From Mactromeris polynyma (Eukaryota; Mollusca; Bivalvia; Venerida; Mactridae), in contig JASFXZ010000011.1 in NCBI GenBank assembly GCA_032209605.1, forward strand, positions 19,196,770 through 19,260,769: a DNA stretch of 64,000 bases. The letters run 5' to 3'. Shown in pieces: positions 21,608-32,900 of this stretch. Numbering within the stretch: the first letter of the stretch is position 1; every line of letters starts with the position of its first letter. A program made the translations under genes and the position numbers. The notes under the pieces were generated by a model. That model was not told where the DNA came from, made no database searches, and saw nothing but the letters and a program-made list of their open reading frames with translations.

Positions 21608-22645
21608 ATTCATAGCATAGTTTGGTGAAGATTGAATACAAACTGTGTTTGAGACTGGACAAGGATCATTTCTTCAAATTTTGGAAAATCAAGGGCGATG
21701 ACTCCGAAATGACTTGGGCGATCTGGCTGATTATCAAACTTGCCCGAGATATTGTGCAAATAAAGATTCACACCAAGTTTGGTGAAAACTGTGTTAGTAC
21801 TGTCTAAGTTAGACTTTTTTGGGCAAACATTGGGAAATCGAAGGGCCTTAATCCAAGAGAAACTAATATGGTCTGGCTGGTTATCGAAATTAGCCGAGAT
21901 ATCTTGGCAACAAACATTATTTCCCAATGCAGTGAAGTTTGGATAAGATCTGTTTAAGTTAGAAGAGCGGACAAGGCTAGTTTTATCACAATATGACAAT
22001 CAAAGGGCCATAATTCAAGAGTGACTATGGCAACATGGCTGCCTTGCGTTCAGTTACGGCTATCGTTCCAAAACGTTGCGAAACAGTGAGCGAGTATTGC
22101 TATTGACCGGCGTGTTAGCGAAAAACGTTTCATATCACTGGCTATCGCAACTCGGAGGTAGCACGCGAATATTTGAGCCTATCACTGCGTTCAGTTACGG
22201 CTAACAGTCACTCAAATTTTGTTTTGTATCCCTGCCCCACCGTATCACAATGACTGCACACAGGGAACCAAATTGCCAAATGAATGCTAGGCTGGTTCCC
22301 TGCCTTTACTGTTTTTGAGGCAGGGAACCAGAATAAAAACGAGGCGTTCAATACAATTATTTGTTACGCTAACTTCGAACGTTTTGCGTTAGCTGTAACT
22401 GAACGCAAGGCAGGTTATCAATATTGGACGAGATGTATTGTAAATAAACATTCTTACTAAGTTTAGTGAAGTTTTAGTAAGAACTTCCCTGAGTTAGAGA
22501 GTAGACATTTGTCATTTTTGGTAATCAAAGGACTATAACGCATGGACGATATGGCTGGTTTTCGAACTTGTTATGACAATAAACATTTGTTTGGTCAAGA
22601 TTGGATAAAAACTGCATAAGTTAGAGGGCAGACAACTTAGTGGAC
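21608..22645. repeat. Old tandem/dispersed bivalve-type repeat, several units
   Basis: Successive diverged units of 'ggctg.ttatc.aacttg.ccgagatattgt', then 'aagtttggtgaa…actg…aagttaga…gaca', recur about every 150 bp (21613, 21690, 21865, 22410, 22555). A foldback element (22039-22413) splits one unit inside 'atggctg|gttatc'. Confidence 0.6.
22039..22413. mobile_element. Foldback element/MITE with CTGCCTTGCGTTCAGTTAC ends
   Basis: The left end CTGCCTTGCGTTCAGTTACG and the reverse complement of the right end, CTGCCTTGCGTTCAGTTACA, are near-perfect inverted repeats continuing into GCTA.CG. A third copy of the end motif (tgcgttcagttacggctaac) lies inside at about 22184-22203. Next to it is a hairpin, 'ggttccctgcct…aggcagggaacc' (about 22290-22330). 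The element interrupts an older repeat, so it is a later insertion. Confidence 0.75.
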
Positions 22646-22649
22646 GCCA

Positions 22650-24470
22650 CCACCCGCACTTCCATCCGCGCAGGTGAATTCAAAATCTTTGACGGATAAT
22701 TTAAATTCATTCAAAAATGGATAACATAGCAGTAAAGCTATAATGAACAAAATTATTTGAAAATATAAAGACAAAATGTCGCAAGAGGAGCAAACACAAT
22801 TGGAAGAAACAATCAATCACATGCTGGAGTTTTGAGACTGGTTTCCAAGGTCAGCTCACATACTACAGTGCATGTATTCGACAAATTAAAATTGAACAAA
22901 ATTAAGTTTGTATTTGTTTTCTGATACAAATGTTAAATACACTTTATTTTTTTAATTTAAATGATTTTCCCCCAATGCAATATTACGGTTTAAACTACAA
23001 TAATAATTAATATTAATTAAAGTTAATCTTAACAATAATAATTGCAGTTATTTATTAAATATAATAGTTTGTGTTCATGTGTACCTGCACAGACATAAAC
23101 ATGCATTTCATATAGTTGAAACATCACCATTGATAGAATAACACACTACTTACTTTTTATCAGTCGCACTTGTTTGCAGTTGTTAACTTTCTCCATTTTC
23201 AGCTTTTCACACTTGTCTCCGACCGTTCAATTTTATTCGATCATTTCCACTAAGAATATACAAAACTTCTCAAAACATATACGTTTTTTTTCGTCTTTAC
23301 CTGGCAGGCCCAAATTTTAATTGAAAGCACGGGCTATTTGGCGGGCTTTAGTCGTTATGTATACACACAATATCTCGTTCTATCTGCTATATTAGTTGAT
23401 GTTATTTTAACTGGTCTTGGTGTGTATTAAGTGACCACGAACACAACTCGAAGTATTGCATCAGTGGCGTATCTGTCTGGAAGATACCGGACTCAGCGAA
23501 ATGGGAAAATCAAACAAGTTCTGTGTATTTGTTGTATACATATAATTATGTTGGAATGAAAATATAATATAAGCAATGATTCACACATGTAAACTTATAT
23601 AAATAGAGGATATGTGTGTGTTCCTGTGTAAGATCGAATGTTATTTCACCGATGGAGCACCGGACGAAATACGTGTGGCAAGATGGTCACAAGATGAAAT
23701 AACTCGATCTTACACCGAAACATACAAATATCATTTTTATTTCATGCTTTTATATGGTATTTTTTTCTATTCATTAATTACATCAATTTCCCCGTTGAAT
23801 GTCTTACTATTTTACATGACGTCATTAATTTATATGACGTCATTATCGCTTTGATGATTTCACTGTTAATTATCGAATAATAATTCACCGCGGTAAATCA
23901 CCGGAAAGCATGAATTAAAATTATAGCTACCATTGTTCATACCTAACGATACCTATAAGAGGTTACTCTTAAAATCAAGAAAATAAATACTTACCCTTCG
24001 TCGATATCGCACCTTGCACATAACGCAGCCATCAATCAACAGAGCAGCCATCGATACAACTGGTTTGATTATTTTCCAATTGCCCAAAACATACTGAATG
24101 GAATAAATAATAAAATATAATAATGATTTAATCGATTATATGATTAATAAGTTGTTGTCATAATCAATATTAATATAAACTTTATCCGCGCACATTTTTA
24201 GAAGAAATATACATGCACTTACAATAATGGATGCACAATTGTGTACATGTCACTCAGAGGCGTTAAGCTACATGTACGCAAAAACGCCGTTGCGTACAAA
24301 CTGTGCAACCTCTGGGTACGCCCCTGTCAGTATCGATATTTAAGTCTGCTGCATACAGTGTATCACTGAGATTCGACTAGGGTCAAACTAATTACCTCAT
24401 CTAGACTTTTATTTTAATTGGATCATTTATTTAAAAAAAATCAAAATAGCGATGTACGAGCTGGCTCGTT
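22650..24470. other. Non-coding stretch, nothing firm seen
   Basis: AT-rich. Short ORFs only. 'tgacgtcattaatttatatgacgtcatta' at about 23817-23845 is a pair of TGACGTCA palindromes (CRE-like) with no gene beside it. Confidence 0.4.
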
Positions 24471-24473
24471 ATT

Positions 24474-24512
24474 CGCCTCCAGATAAATATTCGCCTCCAG
24501 ATAAATATTCGC
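24474..24512. repeat. 20-bp direct repeat (attcgcctccagataaat)
   Basis: Two adjacent copies of 'attcgcctccagataaat' followed by a partial third (attcgccgcgg). The nearby phrase 'gatgtcagtgct.gctctgt' is also repeated (24534, 24596). Confidence 0.6.
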
Positions 24513-24904
24513 CGCGGACCCGTTTCGAATGTTGATGTCAGTGCTAGCTCTGTGTCCGATTTAAGATATGTATTCAAAAATATAAGTCCAATAACGATGT
24601 CAGTGCTGGCTCTGTATTCAATCTGTGTCGGTATTCAATTGTTGTTGTACGATGTACGATTACCGCGCCAACTTCACTCAATTCCTTTAATAAGCATTAT
24701 TTTCTGCAAAACACTATCATACAAGTTCCAATTTTAATTAACTAAGTAGCCAAATGTGTGGTTGTTGACTAATAGTTTACATATGTATAGATGCATTGAA
24801 TAAGAAATATGCTAGGTATGCAATTTTCAATAGTCTTCAAAATTATACCGTAATGCTGATGTTGCGCAGGGCTCAAATAATCTCTTTGCCTGGCTAAGAC
24901 AGAA

Positions 24905-25050
24905 CGAACGATACACATTTGGGATCCTTAAAAACTGGTCTTAATATTGAGGTTGAATAAAGAACAGAACAGTCAAATTGGACTGAGAAAAGTGTGGTCA
25001 TAATTGAAGTGGTCTTATTATTGAGGTGGTCTTTAAGCGAGGTTTTACTG
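24905..25050. mobile_element. MITE, CAGTAAAACCTC family, left end degraded
   Basis: The right end '…gtggtcttattattgaggtggtctttaagcgaggttttactg|ta' is typical. The left part has 'ggtcttaatattgaggtt' but no clean terminus. Confidence 0.6.
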
Positions 25051-25057
25051 TATAATC

Positions 25058-25390
25058 ATTTGACTTTTGACCTTGAGTCTGATCAAGGCCCTCAACTGAG
25101 CCAGTATAAAATGTGCGTTCTGCATGGTCTCAATATGGTCAACATTTGTGGCAAGTTATTTCAAAATCATTCTGAAAGCGGTTCGAAAGTTATGGAGCGG
25201 ACACGATTTATGACTGACAGACCAACAATTAACCCGCCCAGAAACTAATATGGGAGAGAAATAGTTCATAATTAAGCTTCCTGTGAAGTTTCATACAATT
25301 ACAAAGTGTTACAGAAAGCAAAGCAGGCCAGAATTAATGGACAGTCAGACGAACGAACTGTGACTCAAACTTAAGTGGTCACTATTTGCT
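25058..25390. repeat. Bivalve-type dispersed repeat (tatggagcggacacga…ctgacagac)
   Basis: 'gaccttgagtctgatcaagg', 'tttgtggcaagttatttcaaaatc', 'agttatggagcggacacgat' and 'tgactgacagacca' follow the order of a dispersed repeat I know from bivalves. The embedded 84-codon ORF is incidental. Confidence 0.5.
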
Positions 25391-25944
25391 TCCACTTGGT
25401 GAGTATTCACGGATTAAATCACATTAAAATGTTATAAAATCTTACTTTTATTCCGACGATTCAAATGTAGCTTTGAGTATAACTGAGTACAGCTTTATAT
25501 GAAAAATACAGAGATCTTCCAACAAGCGATTCTGATTTATCGTAGCATAATATCTGTAATAATGATGTTAAAACGCATTTAATAAAGTCCTCCTTAATAT
25601 TGTGTGCAATAACTTGAAAACAGAAAATAAAACACTAAGTTTTTTAAGGCTTAATCATGAGCAAAACCAAAAAATGACCAAACAGTTACGCCCCCCCCCC
25701 ATTAGGCCAGTTAATTCTGGACCAGTCCCTGGTACCGGGGCTGTTCCCCCTTGGTACCGGGCAGTCCTCCCCCCTCTGGGCCAAGGATTACAACAGCCAG
25801 TCAATTATCAGCATGCGATACTTATATTTAAGTCTCTGATTCACGCTTGAACCACAAAGTGGATTGTAAAGACTATTCTTCACGCAATAATCCTTGTAAA
25901 CCATTTTATTTTTAACATTGATTTTGAAACAAGTTCATACAACT

Positions 25945-26075
25945 TATACTAATCACTCTCGATGACAGCTTCCTGTGTGAAATACTTACCAGTACTGTTG
26001 CAGTACCGGGATTGTGAAGTTCTTGATCAGCCTCCGCCCGAAGTTAGGCTCGAACACACCACCTTCTGGCCAGGG
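25945..26075 (-). mobile_element. tRNA-derived SINE copy
   Basis: Reverse orientation. It includes 'atcactctcgatgacagcttcctgtgt', 'ccgggattgtgaagttcttgatc' and a B-box-like region 'ttaggctcgaac'. Matches the plus-strand copy at 46820-47020 in inverted order. Confidence 0.65.
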
Positions 26076-26077
26076 GC

Positions 26078-26195
26078 CTTATTCACAAACGTGTTAAGAC
26101 TGAAACTCAGACTTAGACTTTAAATTTGCAAATTTTGTATTTACCGACAATTCTTTTTCATTTAGTCTTATCGAATGAAAATTCGTCTGCATAAG
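26078..26195. repeat. Second copy of the ggccttattc dispersed repeat
   Basis: 'ggggccttattcacaaacgtgttaagactgaaactcagactt' and the following 'tttcatttagtctta' match 7860-7975 in the same orientation. Confidence 0.6.
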
Positions 26196-26588
26196 TGTTG
26201 ATACCCACTCTACACTTTTGCCAATTGTTATTAAAATCTATACTTTTATAATTAAATAATTACCGTGACATGTATATTTCGTGAAAGTCATTATTCAGTT
26301 TCAGTGTCAATTGTTAGATAGTATATGCCACAGGAAACCAGCTGGTACAGTATATTGATCACAACTCTCGACGATCAATACAGCGAGTATGGAAAGCCAA
26401 AGTTATCATTATCCTAGTGTAATAAACTATAAGTATTCAGAGCAATGTTTCCAAAGCAGCCCTTTTTTGAACACGGACCCTCTACAGCTACAGTATTAAC
26501 TCTTCATGTAGAAATAATTGATTATCAATTTAAACTCTCCAGAACAGTAACCGCTCAACAACAGACAAACATGCGTCTCTCAAATAGT

Positions 26589-27734
26589 GTTACTCTGCAC
26601 TGGTTGCATTGTACAGTTTATAGTGTTACTCTGGACTGGTTGCATTGTACAGTTTATAGTGTTACTCTGGACTGGTTGCATTGTACAGTTTATAGTGTTA
26701 CTCTGGACTGGTTGCATTGTACAGTTTATAGTGTTACTCTGCACTGGTTGCATTGTACAGTTTATAGTGTTACTCTGGACTGGTTGCATTGTACAGTTTA
26801 TAGTGTTACTCTGGACTGGTTGCATTGTACAGTTTATAGTGTTACTCTGCACTGGTTGCATTGTACAGTTTATAGTGTTACTCTGCACTGGTTGCATTGT
26901 ACAGTTTATAGTGTTACTCTGCATTGGTTGCATTGTACAGTTTATAGTGTTACTCTGGACTGGTTGCATTGTACAGTTTATAGTGTTACTCTGGACTGGT
27001 TGCATTGTACAGTTTATAGTGTTACTCTGGACTGGTTGCATTGTACAGTTTATAGTGTTACTCTGGACTGGTTGCATTGTACAGTTTATAGTGTTACTCT
27101 GCACTGGTTGCATTGTACAGTTTATAGTGTTACTCTGCACTGGTTGCATTGTACAGTTTATAGTGTTACTCTGCACTGGTTGCATTGTACAGTTTATAGT
27201 GTTACTCTGCACTGGTTGCATTGTACAGTTTATAGTGTTACTCTGCACTGGTTGCATTGTACAGTTTATAGTGTTACTCTGGACTGGTTGCATTGTACAG
27301 TTTATAGTGTTACTCTGGAGTGGTTGCATTGTACAGTTTATAGTGTTACTCTGCACTGGTTGCATTGTACAGTTTATAGTGTTACTCTGCACTGGTTGCA
27401 TTGTACAGTTTATAGTGTTACTCTGCACTGGTTGCATTGTACAGTTTATAGTGTTACTCTGCACTGGTTGCATTGTACAGTTTATAGTGTTACTCTGCAC
27501 TGGTTGCATTGTACAGTTTATAGTGTTACTCTGGACTGGTTGCATTGTACAGTTTATAGTGTTACTCTGGAGTGGTTGCATTGTACAGTTTATAGTGTTA
27601 CTCTGCACTGGTTGCATTGTACAGTTTATAGTGTTACTCTGCACTGGTTGCATTGTACAGTTTATAGTGTTACTCTGCACTGGTTGCATTGTACAGTTTA
27701 TAGTGTTACTCTGCACTGGTTGCATTGTACAGTT
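26589..27734. repeat. 36-bp minisatellite, 32 units
   Basis: The unit gttactctg-cactgg-ttgcattgtac-agtttatagt is repeated 32 times head to tail. Variation is almost confined to the six bases after ctctg (ctggac, ctgcac, ctggag, and one ctgcat). Because 36 is a multiple of three, two plus frames and one minus frame remain open throughout, giving apparent proteins of 447, 409 and 433 aa. None has a plausible sequence outside the repeat. A higher-order pattern is visible in the right half. Confidence 0.97.
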
Positions 27735-27782
27735 TTCGCCAATTTCATTGAACTTTCTAAATTCTATGGACTTTTTAATATA

Positions 27783-27960
27783 CAGTAAACCCTCACTCGC
27801 TTTAAGACCACTTTGAACTAAGGACCACTTCATTAATAAGACCATTTTCATAGACCAGGTTTTAATTATTTTCTTCCACATTTTAACTTGATAGTCAGAT
27901 CACCTCACAGCTAACACTGACTCTTCAGAACCAATGGTGATCATAATACTACAGTTTTCA
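27783..27960. mobile_element. MITE, CAGTAAA(A)CCTC family, left part
   Basis: TA|CAGTAAACCCTCACTCGCTT followed by 'aagaccac…aataagaccatt' at the edge of the 36-bp array. The right terminus is not clear. Confidence 0.55.
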
Positions 27961-27964
27961 AGTA

Positions 27965-28440
27965 TTGTACAGTGAACACAAAACTGGCAATAAACTATGA
28001 CTCAAACGTGTTGAATATACAAACAGTAGGCCTACAACGTAGTGGTAGTTTTGAAAACAATCATGTTTCGTTCCTCATACTTTAATCAAATAAATATCGA
28101 ATAAACCTTCCACAAATTTAAATACATAATTCAATTTCAATTTATGAAATATCAAAAACATCTACATGTGCAAACTCCAGGCCACACTAAACTGACGTAA
28201 ATGAGGGTTACCGTGTTCTCGCCGGGGTAAATTATGTGATTTATCGTGTTATTGTGGAAACCTGAATATATGTTGAGGTATGTAAATACTTCCGTTTACC
28301 TCAGTGTAGCTACTGGTCTGCCCATTTCTAGTAATAAACTTTATTTAAAACTTCTACATTACAATCAAACTTTCTTTTGCGACGATACCAGCTTTATTTT
28401 CAATTATAACTTATTAATGTTACATCAATATTGAAAGTTC
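27965..28440. other. Non-coding stretch, nothing seen
   Basis: AT-rich with a chance 62-codon ORF. Confidence 0.35.
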
Positions 28441-28444
28441 TTGC

Positions 28445-28600
28445 AATACATATTAATCACTCTCGATGCTTGCTTCCTGTGTAACTAATACGTACACGAA
28501 CAAAATTCAGGAATTGTTAAGTTCGTGATTAAAACAAGCTCGATATGAGGCTCCAACTCGCGGCCTTTGGATCTTTGCATTCTACTTCGACTATTGGGCC
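28445..28600 (-). mobile_element. tRNA-derived SINE copy
   Basis: Reverse orientation: 'aatcactctcgatgcttgcttcctgtgtaac', 'attcaggaattgttaagttcgtgat', then 'ggctccaactcgcggcc' where the tRNA-like B box would be. Confidence 0.6.
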
Positions 28601-28731
28601 TCGCTATACGAACTTTATATGACAATATAGGCTATGAGAATTATTGCCCAGTTGGCGTCCCATATTTCACGTTTATGCAAATATCAATATAAAACCGTAC
28701 AGAATAAACAGTAGCAATATTGTTATCAACA

Positions 28732-28738
28732 ATGGCAG
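28732..28738 (+). CDS. Gelsolin-like protein, coding exon 1
   Basis: ATGGCAG followed by the donor GTCAGT encodes Met-Ala and the first base of Gly. The base joins GG from the next exon to give MAGLTK…, the start expected of invertebrate gelsolin-like actin modulators. Upstream 'aaacagtagcaatattgttatcaaca' would be 5' UTR. Confidence 0.65.
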
Positions 28739-29253
28739 GTCAGTGTAATATTTTTATTATTAAAACATGTTTTGTAAGCTGATATTTTACAATATATTTT
28801 AGATTTTTGTGTCAAACTATTCTTCTTAATATTAATACAACTCATTTAACATGATTGTTATTTTTATGAAACAAAGCTCGTTGCAAGACTTGAAAAGTCG
28901 CAACATGTCATATTTCCTGTAACAATTTTGTAAATGTCTGAATTGGAAAGTATTGAACAGCTCAAGTTAATGTAACTATTTGATATTCAGTCTTAAAAAT
29001 TACGTACTTTTTATGAAATTTAATATTTTTCAGCAAAGTTTTTTTTAAATTATATAGCTTTAATGAGTTAAAGGAAAACTCGTCTATGTGCTTAAAAGTA
29101 GAGAAGCAAACCAACTTAATTCACTTTCTCTGCTTGCTCTGATTACGTTGAAGAAGGTGATACATGCGAACACTAAATTAAAGCTGAAGAATACAAATGA
29201 ACTTGCTCTCAACTCTTTTAAAGTTGCGTAACTTTGTATGTGATTGATTTCAG

Positions 29254-29334
29254 GGTTAACTAAACCCAAACAATACGATTGGAAGGATTCTAATCTAGCA
29301 CTGTTTGGTTCCGATACAGAAAAAGATGTGAAAA
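29254..29334 (+). CDS. Gelsolin-like actin-binding protein, coding exon 2
   Basis: Acceptor attgatttcag, donor AAAA|GTAAGA. With exon 1 it reads MAGLTKPKQYDWKDSNLALF and then GSDTEKDVK. This is the typical N-terminus of cytoplasmic gelsolin-like proteins of molluscs and annelids, just before the first gelsolin repeat. Such proteins sever and cap actin filaments in a calcium-dependent manner. The expected next exon (around a GLQIWRI-type motif) was not found in the rest of the window. Either the next intron is very long or this is a 5' fragment. The exon ends after one base of a codon. Confidence 0.72.
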
Positions 29335-29398
29335 GTAAGACCTTACATTATCTACTTATATTGCATCTGGATTGTGGAGTTGGCAAGGCTCCAGACCC

Positions 29399-29475
29399 GC
29401 CCGATTAGCTCAGTCAGTAAAGCACTCGACTGTTAATACATGTATAGAGGTCTGGGTTCGAATCCAAGGTGATGC
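29399..29475 (+). mobile_element. tRNA-like sequence (SINE head or tRNA pseudogene)
   Basis: An A box (TTAGCTCAGTCAGTAAAG) and a B box (GGTTCGAATCC, 29455-29465) are spaced as in a tRNA. The ends do not pair as an acceptor stem and the anticodon arm is disrupted (tgttaatacatgtatagagg). It lies just after gelsolin exon 2, in its intron. Confidence 0.65.
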
Positions 29476-29724
29476 ATATGTATTCCTAAACTACCATTCC
29501 TCCTTTACGGATTCTTAAACATGTGACTGCACCAAAATTTGAAAGGGTTTGTCTCACAAAGCCTACACATATTCCTGACACTGTCTTGACTGGTATTCAA
29601 ATACACGAACATATCAATTCTGTACTATTAAGTAAATCTACATGGCAACTGTTTTAGATACACAGTTTGGCGTACTCGGAGAACTACTCTTCTTATAATC
29701 TTATTTATTCTACATTAATTATGA

Positions 29725-29895
29725 AACAAAGTATTTCAACTGATATTTATCACTCTGAATGACTGTTTCCCGGGTTACTAACCAGGTTACACTTTTGCAA
29801 GGATTGCGAATTTCGACTTTGCCCAAAGCGGGATTTTAACTCACAAGCTTCAGATCAGGAGTCAGACACTCTACAACTAGAGCATCAGTCTATAT
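29725..29895 (-). mobile_element. tRNA-derived SINE copy
   Basis: Reverse orientation: 'tatcactctgaatgactgtttccc', 'aaggattgcgaatttcgac', 'gggattttaactcacaagcttcagatcaggagtcag'. The last part mirrors 'ctgactcctgatccgaaggt' of the 46820 copy. Confidence 0.6.
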
Positions 29896-29987
29896 ATGTA
29901 ATGCATGCGCGGATCCAGACGGGGGGCGGCGATGGTCCAGCCCCCTTTATCTGTCCAAAAAATAGCGTCTTACATTACAAGAAAATG

Positions 29988-32900
29988 CACTTGCCATTCC
30001 TTGCTCCCAACCCTTGCCATTCCTTGCCCCCTACTTATTTGTATTTCTCTAACAGTTTAATTGTAAATGTAAGCTAGTTTCTTCAGTCTTGAAAAGTATT
30101 TTTATGCTGTAATCATATCCTGAGTTGTAATAAGTTTTGACTATTATTGCCTCTGGTAACGGTCTGATCCACCCGACGGAGGAAGTTGGGTTTGATTCAG
30201 GGTACCATTGGTATTTGATTTGGGTTGTGCTTAGTCGGGATTGTTACATGCCCTACTAGTGAGCTGGTCAGAGCCTGGTCATATGACCAGGACACTGTTC
30301 AACAGAGCACTTTACCAACACAGTGTAGAAGCATGTAACGGGCAGTTTTTTCTCTCTCTAATTATGATCAGTTTTTAGTCATACATTTTGAATAGTTAAC
30401 TTATTATATCTGCAGCGGTATGTTAGCAGCCCTTGCTCCCAACTCTTGCCATTCCTTGCTCCCAACTCTTGCCATTCCTTGCTCCCCACTTACTTAGATT
30501 TCATTACTACGCAATGTGCATATGATTGGCTCCCCACTTATTTAAATTTCCCTACTATGCAATGTGCATAATGGTTGTAGATGGTTATCTGTTGGTGTTT
30601 TTGAAACTTCTTGGCATATGTAAGCCTCTAGGCACACCTAACTAGTTATTATTCCTGATATATACAATCAGTTGTATATATCGGTGCTTTTAACTGGTTG
30701 GGTAGGGGTATGCAGTATGCAATGGAAGTTGAATCACACAGTAATTGCTCCCCTATTCACATACATCTTTCCTGGGGTATGTGCGGGGAGCCATTGCCGT
30801 ATGTACGTGGCGTTTCCTGTAACAGCTTAATCATCCCTCTTTCTGGTCTTATGAATTCCAATTGTGAAGTTATTGTTAGATGTACACATAAAATTATGAT
30901 AGTTAGTCTTAAAATTTGTCATTACCAGTATTCTTGGTCCCTTAGAGTGGAGGCATCAGATGGATTAAACAGAAATAACGGCTTCGTTCAGATCTTTCAT
31001 TTTGTGGAAGCTAGGTCCCCTCAACATTTATGGCCGCAACATCTACACCTGTACTGAGCAAAGTTGACAACGCAACTTCTGGAAATTACCTTAATTTATC
31101 ATGTCTGAATAATATGCTGCTTAAATAAGGACTTGCCTCACAATAGCATATCCATGTTTTGTTTATTAGACAGTGAAGTAATACATTTATTTACCTGTGG
31201 GGCAAGAAATATGTCATCTAAATCATCAAATAACGAACGTGTTGTGTTATTAAGTTTGCTCAGTATGGTTCTGCACGTGGGATATTGCAGATGAGGTTTA
31301 AGTGTGTTCCTTGCCAATGTTTCTGTTACTCTGTATTGTGTGTTCGTTCTACAGTCAACATAACTGGATTGATGGATTGGAAGTGTGTGCTGTCACCAAA
31401 GTGATCGTCTTCAGTCAACTGAATCATCGACTTCGTATCCTTGCAAATGGTGGTTCTGATGTTAAGTCTTCATGTGTATGCTTGCAGTCTCCAAAGCAAT
31501 TGAATTTGGAGTGAATATTTGTTAGTAATTCAGAACTCGTCCGATTTAAAGTGCATTTGCTAGGGTTCTTTTGTATTCTAATTATCTGAACTTCCAAATG
31601 TCTTTTCTCATGGGTGCTTATAGGTATTATGTTAATGTGTTCATTTTGTCTTTTCTCAGTCTCGTTTCACATGATGGAGAAGATGATGGCGAAAATGTTT
31701 CACATGATGGAGAAGATGATGGCGAAAATGTCGGGATGAAACTGAGATAAGTTGTCCTTATTCTATCATCAAGACTAGTATCCAACCCTTGCCATTCCTT
31801 GCTCCAAACCCTTGCCATTCCTTGCCCCCTACTTATTTGTATTTCTCTAACAGTTTAATTGTAAATGTAAGCTAGTTTCTTCAGTCTTGAAAAGTATTTT
31901 TATGCTGTAATCATATCCTGAGTTGTAATAAGTTTTGACTATTATTGCCTCTGGTAACGGTCTGATCCACCCGACGGAGGAAGTTGGGTTTGATTCAGGG
32001 TACCATTGGTATTTGATTTGGGTTGTGCTTAGTCGGGATTGTTACATGCCCTACTAGTGAGCTGGTCAGAGCCTGGTCATATGACCAGGACACTGTTCAA
32101 CAGAGCACTTTACCAACACAGTGTAGAAGCATGTAACGGGCAGTTTTTTCTCTCTCTAATTATGATCAGTTTTTAGTCATACATTTTGAATAGTTAACTT
32201 ATTATATCTGCAGCGGTATGTTAGCAGCCCTTGCTCCCAACTCTTGCCATTCCTTGCTCCCAACTCTTGCCATTCCTTGCTCCCCACTTATTTAGATTTC
32301 ATTACTACGCAATGTGCAGATGATTGGCTCCCCACTTATTTAAATTTCCCTACTATGCAATGTGCATAATGGTTGTAGATGGTTATCTGTTGGTGTTTTT
32401 GAAACTTCTTGGCATATGTAAGCCTCTAGGCACACCTAACTAGTTATTATTCCTGATATATACAATCAGTTGTATATATCGGTGCTTTTAACTGGTTGGG
32501 TAGGGGTATGCAGTATGCAATGGAAGTTGAATCACACAGTAATTGCTCCCCTATTCCCATACATCTTTCCTGGGGTATGTGTGGGGAGCCATTGCCGTAT
32601 GTACGTGGCGTTTCCTGTAACAGCTTAATCATCCCTCTTTCTGGTCTTATGAATTCCAATTGTGAAGTTATTGTTAGATGTACACATAAAATTATGATAG
32701 TTAGTCTGAAAATTTGTCATTACCAGTATTCTTGGTCCCTTAGAGTGGAGGCATCAGATGGATTAAACAGAAATAACGGCTTCGTTCAGATCTTTCATTT
32801 TGTGGAAGCTAGGTCCCCTCAACATTTATGGCCGCAACATCTACACCTGTACTGAGCAAAGTTGACAACGCAACTTCTGGAAATTACCTTAATTTATCAT

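Noticed and set aside
26445..27788. 447-aa plus-strand and 433-aa minus-strand ORFs
   Set aside because: They are frames of the 36-bp minisatellite; no domain, and three overlapping frames are open for the same arithmetic reason.
29399..29475. Functional tRNA gene
   Set aside because: A and B boxes are present but the acceptor and anticodon stems do not pair.
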